This document shows positions 1-8,477 of a DNA stretch of 32,667 nucleotides, in pieces (position 1 is the stretch's first letter; each line of letters opens with the position of its first letter). Origin of the DNA: JBHEKP01 sp041859375 (GTDB lineage: Bacteria; Hydrogenedentota; Hydrogenedentia; Hydrogenedentales; CAITNO01); contig JBHEKP010000002.1 in assembly GCA_041859375.1 (NCBI GenBank), forward strand, positions 1 to 32,667, read 5' to 3'. The position numbers and the translations under genes were made by a program. The notes beneath the pieces were generated by a model. It saw only the letters and a list, made by a program, of their open reading frames with translations, searched no databases and was not told the origin of the DNA.

Positions 1-1133
1 GAGAAGATGTCGCCCTTTCCGCTGTCGGTGAGTTCGTTACCAAAGGCGTGCTTGTAGGCGACATGGATGTCGGAGTTTTCCGTGAGCGCGTAGGACAGGC
101 CCGCCGTGGCGTGAAGCTCGACGATGGCGGGGAAGAGCGCGTTGGCGAAGACCACCTCCTCGTCAATGGGCGACTTGGCGTAGGACACGCCCGCCCGCAC
201 CGTCCATTTCGGGTCCACCTGCCAGGTGAGTCCGCCCTTCACCACGTGCTGGTCATCCCAGCCGAAGCCGCCCCTGAAAGGCGCTCGGCCTATCTGGTTC
301 ACCCCGGACCAGTCAATGAATTTATAGTCCAGCACCGCCTCCAGCGAGGGGGTGATGTCGTAGGCCAGGCCGATTTGGAAGGTCTGGGGCAGGTTGAGGG
401 GATCGGGCAGCAGGTCCTCGTACTTGCCCATGGTCTCCATCCAGTTCGGGGTGGTGTAGGCGGCGCCGAAGCTCCAACGCTCCCAGTTTTTGTACACACC
501 CAGGGTCAGGCCGCCGCCAAAGGCGTCATCCCAGCGGTTGCCCCCGGAGGTTTCCCAGAAATTGAGGGTGAGCATGTCGGACTTGAAACGCGCATAGTCC
601 AGATTGGCGGCCGCGCCGAGGGCCCAGCCGTTCTCAAACTGGTAGGCATAGGCCAGGGCCACCTTGGCCACGCCGTACTCCGTGCGCCGGTCAAAGTTGT
701 TTCCAAAAATACGGGGGATAAGGGTGCGCGAGCGGCTGTAATCCACCCCCATGCCGTTCACCGCGAAAAGGCCGACGCCAAAGGCATGATTGTCCTTGGG
801 AAAGACCGCGCCCATGGCGGGGATGTAGAAAATGCTGTCATCATCCATTTTGCCCGCAAAACGGTTGGCCATGGGGATGAGCAGGGGGCCGTCGGGGCGG
901 ATGTAGCGGTAGGGCATGAACACCTCGAAACTGAAATCGAGGCGCTTTTCCAAGTCCACAAGCGATGCGGGGTTAAGCAGGGTCCATGTGCTGTCCTTGG
1001 GGCTTGCCACACCCGCGCCGCCGGTGCCCTTCTGGAGGGCGCCGATACCGATTAGTTGGTGTCCATCGGTCCCATGGGCCGCAAAAGACACCACCAAAAG
1101 TGCGATTACGCTAAGATACGCGCTCATTTTCAT
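1..1133 (-). CDS. FadL/OmpP1-family outer membrane channel (C-terminus beyond window)
   Basis: Predicted long-chain fatty acid / hydrocarbon transport channel of the outer membrane. The frame is open from the ATG at 1133 to the window edge, giving 377 residues; FadL proteins are usually about 400-470, so only the last strands are missing. Residues 1-21 form a signal peptide (MKMSAYLSVIALLVVSFAAHG). After it comes the typical FadL N-terminal block, with GTGGAGVASPKDS and the NPASL motif that marks the plug region. The rest alternates aromatic and polar residues as in a beta-barrel, with late strands such as LEAVLDYKFIDW and VRAGVSYAKSPID. The start is supported by AAGGAAAC about 8 bases upstream. 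It is divergent from the gene at 1338, with its own candidate promoter. The family is clear; the substrate (fatty acid, alkane or aromatic) cannot be read from sequence. Confidence 0.88.
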   Translation of the reverse strand, partial: MKMSAYLSVIALLVVSFAAHGTDGHQLIGIGALQKGTGGAGVASPKDSTWTLLNPASLVDLEKRLDFSFEVFMPYRYIRPDGPLLIPMANRFAGKMDDDSIFYIPAMGAVFPKDNHAFGVGLFAVNGMGVDYSRSRTLIPRIFGNNFDRRTEYGVAKVALAYAYQFENGWALGAAANLDYARFKSDMLTLNFWETSGGNRWDDAFGGGLTLGVYKNWERWSFGAAYTTPNWMETMGKYEDLLPDPLNLPQTFQIGLAYDITPSLEAVLDYKFIDWSGVNQIGRAPFRGGFGWDDQHVVKGGLTWQVDPKWTVRAGVSYAKSPIDEEVVFANALFPAIVELHATAGLSYALTENSDIHVAYKHAFGNELTDSGKGDIF

Positions 1134-1221
1134 ACATTTGTTTCCTTATCGTTAATGTAAAGTTTAAGACCAAAACCCAAACATAAGGCCACCTATTCCC
1201 AATGGGCAGGATTTCGCGGCG

Positions 1222-1250
1222 ATTATACAGCATGGAGTGCCGGATGAAAA
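1222..1250 (-). promoter_or_regulatory. Candidate sigma70-type promoter for the FadL gene
   Basis: On the minus strand a perfect TATAAT (1227-1222) lies 17 bases after TTTTCA (1250-1245, 4 of 6 consensus). Transcription would start near 1215, leaving an approximately 80-base leader before the ATG at 1133. This is consensus matching only. Confidence 0.4.
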
Positions 1251-1282
1251 TTTGATTCCCTTCGAGATTCACGGCAAAGTGA

Positions 1283-1327
1283 AACAGGCATCTGTTGCCG
1301 ACTCAAATCAACTGTTTCGAACAGGAG
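1283..1327 (+). promoter_or_regulatory. Paired short inverted repeats overlapping the ribosome binding site of the 1338 gene
   Basis: AACAG (1283-1287) pairs with CTGTT (1292-1296) across a 4-base loop. CTGTT (1312-1316) pairs with AACAG (1320-1324) across a 3-base loop. The second stem runs into the AGGAG (1323-1327) that serves the ATG at 1338. The arms can also pair across, so two exclusive folds are possible. The stems are only 5 bp, so a regulatory role is speculative. Confidence 0.2.
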
Positions 1328-1337
1328 TCGCGTACAA

Positions 1338-2072
1338 ATGGGGCATGCTTTTCTTTTATTGGTTGGTGCGAGCCTGCTGGCCGCGCTGGCGGGGGTGGGG
1401 GTTTCCCGGAAATGGGGTGATGCGCCGCCGTTGTGGGTGATGGCGGGGTATACCATTTTTGTGTTCGTGCTGGGGGTCGGAAGCGTGTGGAATTTTGCAT
1501 GGGGCGGCGAAGGGAGCGGCGTTGGAGGATTGGGCATTGGGGGTGCCATTGCCACTTTTGGCGTGGTGGTGGTGGTTTGGATTCCGAGCCTTTACGGATA
1601 CGCCTCCGTGGTGGGCGGGCTGACGGGCAAACGGGTCGCGGACGGATTATGGATGCCCGAGACCGGCAATGCCGGACCGGCGCGCTATGGAAAAATGCGG
1701 AGCCTGCTGATGCAGGGGGACACCGCCGGTGCGATGCGGGAATGCCTTGAAGCCTATCAACGGGACACAAAAAAACCCGACGCCCTTTTTTGCGGTGCGG
1801 CCCTTTTTTCCGGACGGGGCTTTTACGGGGACGCGGAAACGCTCTACCGCCAAATCATGAACCGCTTTTCGGCGGATGCCGGTGTGTGGCTTCGTGCCGC
1901 ATGGGAACTGTCCACCATGCTGGAGGAGGGGGCGGGCCGGCGAAATGACGCGATATTGTTGTGGAGGCAGATTGTGCGGCGTGCCCCAAAAAGCGAAGCA
2001 GGCCGCCAGGCTGGAAACAAGTTGCACCGCATGTCCCCGCTTCCCGAAGGAATAAACCGTCCGCAAGTGTAA
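1338..2072 (+). CDS. Unrecognised membrane protein with a C-terminal TPR-like helical tail
   Basis: I do not recognise a named family. The 244-residue product has three hydrophobic helices, at about residues 3-22, 31-53 and 67-93, with glycine-rich loops between. A soluble region of about 145 residues follows. It contains paired amphipathic helices of TPR/Sel1 character (AMRECLEAYQRD, ALFCGAALFSGRGFYGDAETLYRQI, NDAILLWRQIVRRAP), which usually mediate protein contacts. The ATG at 1338 is preceded by AGGAG at 1323-1327, 10 bases away. The gene lies between a divergent FadL gene and the downstream kinase gene, from which it is separated by 303 bases with a separate candidate promoter, so it is probably monocistronic. 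Coding use looks like the neighbours. The membrane/TPR topology is fairly safe; the function is unknown. Confidence 0.7.
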   Translation: MGHAFLLLVGASLLAALAGVGVSRKWGDAPPLWVMAGYTIFVFVLGVGSVWNFAWGGEGSGVGGLGIGGAIATFGVVVVVWIPSLYGYASVVGGLTGKRVADGLWMPETGNAGPARYGKMRSLLMQGDTAGAMRECLEAYQRDTKKPDALFCGAALFSGRGFYGDAETLYRQIMNRFSADAGVWLRAAWELSTMLEEGAGRRNDAILLWRQIVRRAPKSEAGRQAGNKLHRMSPLPEGINRPQV

Positions 2073-2089
2073 AAAGAGGAAAAATAATC

Positions 2090-2118
2090 TTGCAATAAAC
2101 GCTGTGACAAGGGATAAT
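2090..2118 (+). promoter_or_regulatory. Candidate sigma70-type promoter for the kinase gene
   Basis: TTGCAA (2090-2095, 4 of 6) and GATAAT (2113-2118, 5 of 6) are separated by exactly 17 bases. A start near 2125 gives a leader of about 250 bases to the ATG at 2376. It sits inside the 303-base gap 2073-2375, which has no convincing ORF. Repeated TGTGACA boxes overlap the promoter. Confidence 0.42.
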
Positions 2119-2140
2119 AACCCTGTGACATGGTCACATG
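2102..2140 (+). promoter_or_regulatory. Cluster of TGTGACA half-sites over the kinase promoter (putative operator)
   Basis: CTGTGACA occurs at 2102-2109 and again at 2123-2130, 21 bases apart, which is two helical turns and places both on the same DNA face. The second copy is half of an inverted repeat, TGTGA-N5-TCACA (2124-2138). A fourth TGTGACA lies at 2350-2356, just before the kinase ATG. AGGG/CCCT arms (2111-2114 and 2121-2124) flank the -10 element. The half-site resembles those of CRP/FNR-type regulators, but the 5-base spacer differs from the 6 of classical CRP sites. The bound regulator is not known. Confidence 0.4.
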
Positions 2141-2375
2141 TTTGATTTGATTTATATCTTGGGGTGACGATGGGTTTTCCATCGGCAGATGTTTGTGCCG
2201 GGATGTGTTTTTGGATGTCTTTCGTGTGGGAGTAAGGCGTTTTTTCGGCAGAAACTAATTTTTGTTTGGGATGCCGCCCGCTAAATGGCATGATGGTTGT
2301 CGGGGAAAGCGGCGGTGTCTGTTGGCGGGTTTTGGTGTGCGTGCGGGCGTGTGACAGCGTCTGGTAAGGTGCCTG

Positions 2376-5069
2376 ATGGAGCAGAGCGAGTCAAAAACAG
2401 TGGCGGGGGCTTCTTTCCGATGCCTTAACTGCCTTCTTTCGACCCCCAACAGCTTCAAATGCGTTCATTGCGGCTCCCATCCCCAGAAGGTGGTCTGGGA
2501 ATATCCCCACCTCAAACCGGGAACCCTGCTGCACGGTCGTTACATCATCGGCCGCACCCTGGGTCAGGGCGGGTTTGCCATCACGTATCTGGGGCTTCAG
2601 GAGGGGCTGAACCGGCGCGTGGCGATAAAGGAATACTATCCGGCGGAACTGGCCGACCGGGAGGAAAGCACCCACACGGTTCAGGTGCGCCGCTCCCTGG
2701 GCAATGCCACGGACAACCAGGAGTTTTACCGCCACGGTCTTGACCGGTTTCTTGAGGAGGGGCGGAATATTGTGCAGTGCCACCAACCCCGCCCCCACCC
2801 GAACCTTGTGCAGGTGACGGACTATTTCGAGGAAAACGGCACGGCCTACCTGGTGATGGACTACGTTGAGGGGGTGTCGCTGGAGGAGTTTCTGAAAAGC
2901 CAGCCGAGCGGCCGTCTTGACGAGCGGGAGGCGCTGGCCATCATCATGCCGCTGCTTGACGGGCTGGGCATGGTGCACACGCGCGGTTTCATGCACCGGG
3001 ACGTGAAGCCCGCCAATGTGTACATTTCCAAGGACAATGAGATCATCCTGCTCGACTTTGGCGCGGCGCGGCAGTCCTTCGGCCGCGAGCGGAACACGCT
3101 CACGGTGATGCTCACGCCGGGGTACGCGCCGCCCGAACAGTACACGGAAAGCGGCGACCAGGGCCCCTGGTCGGACGTGTACGGCGCCGCCGCGACACTG
3201 TACAAGGCGCTGACGGCGGAAACGCCGCCCAGCGCGATGGCGCGGCTTTCCGGCACGGTGCTTCCGGCGCCCAACTCCTTTGCGGAGGTCCGCATCAACG
3301 GGCGGCTGAACCGCGCGGTGATGGCGGGGCTTGCGCTGGACAGGAAGGAGCGCATCCAGTCCGCGTCGGCGTTCAAGGACGCGCTTCAACGCCCCAACAA
3401 GATAAACCAGATACTTGTGACGACCCATCTCGCGCAGAAGGAAAGCGGCGGACGGGTGAATTTTGGCAAACTGCGCCGCCTTTCCATGGTGGTTTTCATG
3501 GCCCTTGCCATTTCCGCGGCGGGCATAGGCCTGTGGCAGGCGGTGGACGCCATGCTCGCGAAGAAGGGCGGCAGGCAGGAAACCAGGGTTTCGGAGCAGC
3601 AGGCAAACGAATTGTACAACGCCACGCGGCAGTTTTTTGAGGCAATGAACGCCCGGTGGGCCAGGGGCGGCGGTGGTGACAGGCCGTCCGCCGAGGCGGC
3701 CGGCATCAAGGCCGCTGCGGTGATGGAGGGGGTGGACAGAAAGTCCCTGGACGAGTCAAAACAGGCGGATTGGGAGGCAGCGGCCGCGCTTTACGAGCAG
3801 GGCGGGGATTATTACGCCGAGGGCAGCTTTGACAAGGCGCGGGAGCAGTACCTCCTTTCCATAAAAGCATTTGAATCGCTGAAGGGTGTTTCCGACGTGC
3901 AGAGCATGCTTCCCAAGGAGCGTCTGGCCGCGGCGGAGGCGGCGTCCCGGGATTTGCGCAAGGCGGCCTTCAGGGCGGGAGCCCGGCGGCTGGCCCCGGC
4001 AAAATTCGACGAGGGGGAGCACATGCTTGCCCAAGCCGCGGGTGAAGCCGACACGGATGCGGCCATCAAAGCCCATGAGACCGCATCCACTCTTTTCCAG
4101 GAGGCGCTGGAAGAGGCGCAGGCAAACAAGCGCGCCGGAGCCGGGCAGTCCGGGGGGGTATTGTCCCCATCCACCGTGCAGGCGGTGCCGCCCGGTCTTG
4201 GAGGCGGCGGCGGCCGCTGGGAACTGAGTCTTGGCGCGGGCCTTCCCCTTGTGATGGCCTGGATTCCCGGAGGCGAGTTCATGATGGGCAGCGACCCCGG
4301 TGAGGCCGAGCACAAGATAAACGAGGCCCCACGCCATAGGGTGGTGCTTTCCAAGGGTTTCTGGATGGGCAAATGCGAGGTGACGGTGGGCCAGTTCAGC
4401 CAGTTTGTCCGCGAGACGGGATACCGGACGGCCGCCGAGGTCACCGGCGGCGCCTGGATGGTGAACAAGGCGGGCAAAAACGAATGGATCAAGAAAATGA
4501 ACTGGATGAACCCAAAGTTCATCCAGGATGACAATGATCCGGTCGTGCTCGTGGACCATGGGGATGCGGAGGCCTTCTGCAAATGGCTGGGCGAAAAAAC
4601 CGGTGCGGCGTTCCGGCTTCCCAGCGAGGCGGAATGGGAATATGCCTGCCGCGCGGGCAGTGTCACGGCCTACCAATGGGGGGACGATCCCGCCGACGGT
4701 GAAACATGGCTGAACGGCGCGGATCTGAACATGCAGCGCAAGCGCCCCAACTGGCAGGTTTTCCCCTTTGACGACGGCCACCTGTACACGGCGGCGGTGG
4801 GCACATTCCAGGAGAACGCCTGGGGCCTGCAGGACATGCACGGCAATGTTTGGGAGTGGTGCATGGACTGGTATTCGCCGGACTTTTACAGCCGGTCCCC
4901 CGAAGCGGACCCCGTGAATGGGGAGGGCGGCCGGGTGAAGGTGGTGCGGGGCGGCTCCTGGCTGTGGTATCCGGGATCGTGCCGTTCCGCGGCGCGCGCC
5001 TCCTTCGCGCCCGACTATGCCGCGGATGACATCGGCTTCCGCGTTGTGTGCACCACCACCGCGCAGTAG
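2376..5069 (+). CDS. Transmembrane Ser/Thr protein kinase fused to an FGE-sulfatase (SUMF1-type) domain
   Basis: An 897-residue signalling protein. A small zinc-ribbon-like segment has CxxC pairs at C16/C19 and C29/C32. The Hanks-type kinase (about 55-340) shows the glycine loop LGQGGFAITYLG, the ATP lysine K85 in VAIKEYY, the catalytic loop with H207-R208-D209 and K211, DFG at 227-229, and the APPEQY substrate segment. One membrane helix is at about 369-390, then about 230 residues of charged helix. The C-terminal domain (about 627-895) is FGE-sulfatase type, with PGGEFMMGS, LPSEAEWEYACRAG, NVWEWCMDWY and VVRGGSW. The kinase is expected in the cytoplasm and the FGE-like domain outside. The cysteine pair used by true formylglycine-generating enzymes is incomplete: the first position after RGGS is Trp. 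The domain is therefore more likely a sensing or binding module, as in Pkn1-like kinases. The ATG follows AAGG at 2366-2369. Confidence 0.9.
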   Translation: MEQSESKTVAGASFRCLNCLLSTPNSFKCVHCGSHPQKVVWEYPHLKPGTLLHGRYIIGRTLGQGGFAITYLGLQEGLNRRVAIKEYYPAELADREESTHTVQVRRSLGNATDNQEFYRHGLDRFLEEGRNIVQCHQPRPHPNLVQVTDYFEENGTAYLVMDYVEGVSLEEFLKSQPSGRLDEREALAIIMPLLDGLGMVHTRGFMHRDVKPANVYISKDNEIILLDFGAARQSFGRERNTLTVMLTPGYAPPEQYTESGDQGPWSDVYGAAATLYKALTAETPPSAMARLSGTVLPAPNSFAEVRINGRLNRAVMAGLALDRKERIQSASAFKDALQRPNKINQILVTTHLAQKESGGRVNFGKLRRLSMVVFMALAISAAGIGLWQAVDAMLAKKGGRQETRVSEQQANELYNATRQFFEAMNARWARGGGGDRPSAEAAGIKAAAVMEGVDRKSLDESKQADWEAAAALYEQGGDYYAEGSFDKAREQYLLSIKAFESLKGVSDVQSMLPKERLAAAEAASRDLRKAAFRAGARRLAPAKFDEGEHMLAQAAGEADTDAAIKAHETASTLFQEALEEAQANKRAGAGQSGGVLSPSTVQAVPPGLGGGGGRWELSLGAGLPLVMAWIPGGEFMMGSDPGEAEHKINEAPRHRVVLSKGFWMGKCEVTVGQFSQFVRETGYRTAAEVTGGAWMVNKAGKNEWIKKMNWMNPKFIQDDNDPVVLVDHGDAEAFCKWLGEKTGAAFRLPSEAEWEYACRAGSVTAYQWGDDPADGETWLNGADLNMQRKRPNWQVFPFDDGHLYTAAVGTFQENAWGLQDMHGNVWEWCMDWYSPDFYSRSPEADPVNGEGGRVKVVRGGSWLWYPGSCRSAARASFAPDYAADDIGFRVVCTTTAQ

Positions 5070-5082
5070 GGGAAAACCGAAA

Positions 5083-8000
5083 TCACCGGGTCCGTGGAAC
5101 GCCCCCGGCCAGCGCGCGGGGCGCGAGGGCGAGGGACGTCTGAAGGGGGTAGGCGCAGGTGCACCCCGAACTGGATTCGGGAATCATCACAATGCCCCCC
5201 GCCGGAATGATGTTCAGGAAACAGCCGGGCCGGGAAACCAGGGTGAGGGGGATGCCCTCCGTTTCCGTGGTGTCCGTGGGGTAAAGGCGCGGGTTGCTTC
5301 CCCTGCCGAAGAGGTAGCGCGCCGAGCCTGTGAGCCCGCCGCACCCGTGGCCGCCGCGCCGGTTGATGTAGTCCCGCTTTTCCCCCGTGCACAGGTCGAA
5401 GGCAAAAGGCCGCAGATACACCGTGCCGCCCATCAGCACGGGATGCTGCCACTGCTCCCCGTGGCTGCCGCCGGTTTCCGAAAAGTCGTCGCTTCTGTTG
5501 TTCAGCCCCCGGAATTCCTGCCGCCACAATTCGGAACCGTCGTTTGTTGAAAAGGCGGCAAGGCTGTAAAACAGGCTGCTTCCCCGGTTCTGTGATCCGG
5601 TGGCCAGCAGCACGCCGTCCCGGCTGTTGAGGTAGGCAATGTGCTCATAGGGCAGTTCAACGCCCTTCTCCCAAACCGTTGCGCCGGTTTTCACGTCGAG
5701 CGCCGCCAGCCGGACGCCGCCCTGCATGAAGTGGTCGATGCGGATGCGGCCTTTTCCGGAGGCGGCCGCCACCGCGCGGTCATTGCCGCTTTCAACGAAA
5801 AAGACCCTGCCGCCGGCGATGGTGATCATGCTGTTCATGACCGCCCCGGCGGCGGCATGCGTCCATGCGGGTGCCCCCGTAAACCGGTCGACGGCGAAGA
5901 GGGTGCTTGAGACCACCACGGGCCGGTAGTCCCCCTCAAGGGAATTGTTGATGGTGTCGAGGCTCATTTCCGACAGGGATGCGTCCCGGGGCTGAAGCGT
6001 GCCCACAAGCAGCGCGTCGGACCGGTTGAGGTAGCCCCAGTCCGCCGCATCCCCGCCCGGCACGTTGATGACGGACTTCTTTTCACCGGTGACGGGATCC
6101 ACGCACCAGCATTCGCCGTCCCGCGCAATGTGGAGGAATTCATCCGTCAGCAGCATCTGCCCCGCATTGCGCATCGCACCCACCCGGCGTGAGCCCGGCA
6201 CTTCCAGCTCCCAAAGGGGAAAACCGTTGTACCCGTCAATGGTGATGACCTTGTCGTCGGCGGGAATGTGAAGCCGTCCGTTTTTGAAGAGCGAGGCCAT
6301 GGGGCGGTGGTGGCGGTCCACCATGTCGCGCGGGCCGGGCCTGCCAAACCATTGGATGGCTGTGGGATCCTCGAGGGTGTCCATGCTGCACGCCGTGTGG
6401 CCGGAGTCCGCATAGAGCTGGGTCCATTCGCCCGCGCCCTCAACGGGTCCGCGCACGGCCGCGATCCAGAGGCCGCCTTGCCCGTCAATCTTCTGTGCGA
6501 CCAGTGCGCAGCCCCCCATCCATGCGGACAGGGATTGTTCCGCCTCCGGGGCGGGTTCGGGGCATCCGGCGCAGAGCGTGCCGCCCTGGGGACGGAGCAC
6601 CCGTGCCGCCTCGGCGGCGGGCCACGAGGGCGCCTTTCCCTCCAACGGTTCGGCCGCCGCCACGAGGTTGAACAGGCATCCCGTGAAGGGAAGGGCGTCC
6701 CCCTCCACCTGCTGCACCGCAACGCGGACACCGTAGAGCCCGGCAGCCGCCAGGCTGCGCCGCGACGATTCCACCGCCCCCGCGTCCCTGTCCACACACA
6801 GGATGCGCATGCCGCTGCTTTGGGCCAGCGCCCAGGCCAGGCGCCCCCCGTCCGCGCCGAGGACGAGGCAGTATCCCTTGTCCGTGCCCGCCGCGGCGAT
6901 TAACGCCTCCGCCGCGCGGACGCGCTGTTTCAGCGCGTCGTCGTCCGGCCAGGGCAGGGCGGGCGCGGCGGCGCGCACCTCCCGGTGTTCCGCCTCCCCG
7001 GCGGCGAAGCAGTGAATCGCGCCGGTGTCGCTGGAGGCAAAGAGACGTCCGTTTGCGGCGGCCAGCCCGTAAATTCTTCCGGGTGTTTCCGCAGACCACA
7101 GGACAACGCCGGTGGCGGCGTCATGGGCGGTTACCGTGTTTTCCCCCCCGCAGTAAAGGGTGTTCCCCGCAAGGATCATGGCATAGGGGGCGCCGGAGGG
7201 CTGTTTCCATCGGTAGCACTCCTCCAGCGTCTTTTCCAGCGCGGCCACCTCCTCCGTCACCTTTCGGGCCTTGTCCAGTTCTGCGAGCATGGCGTCGGGC
7301 GTTGGGGCGGACTGAACCGTTTTTTCCAGTTCCTTCAGCGCTGCGCGGTCGCGAATCAGTTGTTTGGACGCGCTTAGGTAGCGTTCCCGGTCAAGGGCTG
7401 AAACGGAGTCCTTTGACTGGAGATAGGCGGTGCCGCCGTCCACCAGCATGCGCACCGCGGGGAAGGAGGCGACTGTCTCGCCCGTGGCTGTGTCCGCGAA
7501 TTCCAGGCTGTCGCCCGCGCCCCGCCCCGGACCGCTGGCCAGTCCGTCCCCGGCCAGGATGGCATAGGCCCCGCCGGGACCGGGCAGCGGTCCAAGCGGG
7601 GCCAGGCTGTTTTTGTCGAACATCACGGGCGCGGTGCGGCCCGTGGGCACAAACAGGCGCGAGGGTGACGCCAGCAGGTACCCCTGGGGGGAAACGTCAC
7701 GCACGGGCTCGCGGCGGATTACCGCGCCGGTGGCGGCGTCCAGCGCGCAAACGTGGGTGTGGTCGGGGGGGAACAGACCCGTGAAAAACCAGACCGTACC
7801 TCCCTCGACCACCACACCGGTGCGGGCGGGTTCCTCGGAGATGATGCGGCCGTTGCCGGGGATGCGCCGGTCGGTCTCCGCCGGGCAGTACTTCCACACC
7901 AGCGTTCCGTCGGCGGCGTTGAGGCAGTAGGCCCATCCGTCATCGGCGGCAAAGTACAGCCGCCCCTCCGACCATGCGGGCGCGAGGCGCACCGGCCCCC

Positions 8001-8364
8001 CGGCGAAGAATGACCAGCGCACCGTGCCGGTGGCCGCGTCGAGCGCATACACTTGGTCGTCCGCGGAGGAGGCGAAAAAAACGGCGTCCCCCGCAGCCAC
8101 GACATGGAAGACCCGATCATAAACCACCACCGGACTGAGTTCGCGGATTTCGTGCCAGATGTCACGTTTTGCGGGCGGCGGCCAGGCGGGGTCCGGCCCG
8201 TGCATGGGAAAGTGCGTCCACTGGGCGTTCAGCGGGGGCGCGAGGGATTCACCGCCCACCCCGCCGCGCGCGTTGTCATGCATGGCGGCGGGCCAGTCTC
8301 CGCCCAAGGCTCCGGGGGCGGCCCCCGCCACAAGGGCCAGCATGAAAAAGAAGCGGATGAACAT
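5083..8364 (-). CDS. Secreted PQQ-type beta-propeller protein with an inserted methyltransferase-like domain
   Basis: A 1093-residue product. I chose the ATG at 8364, which begins a clean signal peptide (MFIRFFFMLALVAGAAPGALG) and has GGAA about 8 bases upstream, over an ATG 15 codons earlier. BamB/PQQ-like blades recur: VYALDAATGTVRWSF, AYCLNAADGTLVWKY, VCALDAATGAVIRRE, and again in the C-terminal half (VKTGATVWEKGVEL). A helical segment at about 325-390 interrupts the first propeller. At about 485-640 lies a class I methyltransferase-like fold, with a VLGADGG motif I near residue 500, acidic ILCVDRD, and VLRPQGG in the post-motif region. I recall similar large proteins in Planctomycetes; this is from memory, not a search. 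An extracytoplasmic location makes genuine SAM-dependent catalysis questionable. The gene is convergent with the kinase gene, 13 bases apart, and divergent from 8478. Confidence 0.82.
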   Translation of the reverse strand: MFIRFFFMLALVAGAAPGALGGDWPAAMHDNARGGVGGESLAPPLNAQWTHFPMHGPDPAWPPPAKRDIWHEIRELSPVVVYDRVFHVVAAGDAVFFASSADDQVYALDAATGTVRWSFFAGGPVRLAPAWSEGRLYFAADDGWAYCLNAADGTLVWKYCPAETDRRIPGNGRIISEEPARTGVVVEGGTVWFFTGLFPPDHTHVCALDAATGAVIRREPVRDVSPQGYLLASPSRLFVPTGRTAPVMFDKNSLAPLGPLPGPGGAYAILAGDGLASGPGRGAGDSLEFADTATGETVASFPAVRMLVDGGTAYLQSKDSVSALDRERYLSASKQLIRDRAALKELEKTVQSAPTPDAMLAELDKARKVTEEVAALEKTLEECYRWKQPSGAPYAMILAGNTLYCGGENTVTAHDAATGVVLWSAETPGRIYGLAAANGRLFASSDTGAIHCFAAGEAEHREVRAAAPALPWPDDDALKQRVRAAEALIAAAGTDKGYCLVLGADGGRLAWALAQSSGMRILCVDRDAGAVESSRRSLAAAGLYGVRVAVQQVEGDALPFTGCLFNLVAAAEPLEGKAPSWPAAEAARVLRPQGGTLCAGCPEPAPEAEQSLSAWMGGCALVAQKIDGQGGLWIAAVRGPVEGAGEWTQLYADSGHTACSMDTLEDPTAIQWFGRPGPRDMVDRHHRPMASLFKNGRLHIPADDKVITIDGYNGFPLWELEVPGSRRVGAMRNAGQMLLTDEFLHIARDGECWCVDPVTGEKKSVINVPGGDAADWGYLNRSDALLVGTLQPRDASLSEMSLDTINNSLEGDYRPVVVSSTLFAVDRFTGAPAWTHAAAGAVMNSMITIAGGRVFFVESGNDRAVAAASGKGRIRIDHFMQGGVRLAALDVKTGATVWEKGVELPYEHIAYLNSRDGVLLATGSQNRGSSLFYSLAAFSTNDGSELWRQEFRGLNNRSDDFSETGGSHGEQWQHPVLMGGTVYLRPFAFDLCTGEKRDYINRRGGHGCGGLTGSARYLFGRGSNPRLYPTDTTETEGIPLTLVSRPGCFLNIIPAGGIVMIPESSSGCTCAYPLQTSLALAPRALAGGVPRTR

Positions 8365-8477
8365 GGTGTTTTTCCGTGCGCGGTGCCGTTGGACCGTTTG
8401 TGTTTCCAACAGTCTGGCATGATTGCACCGCCGGTGACAAGTCGCGCCGGACGGCTGTTCTGGGCTATCATCCCGTC

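Noticed and set aside
48..1055. Long plus-strand ORF opposite the FadL gene
   Set aside because: It is the antisense shadow of a GC-rich gene. The minus strand has a signal peptide, FadL motifs and an RBS; this ORF has no recognisable domain.
2124..2138. Classical CRP site
   Set aside because: The inverted TGTGA/TCACA arms are separated by 5 bases, not 6, so only a CRP/FNR-like half-site is claimed.
2290..2367. 25-codon ORF in the kinase leader that could be a leader peptide
   Set aside because: No Shine-Dalgarno, no control codons, and it is not linked to the kinase start.
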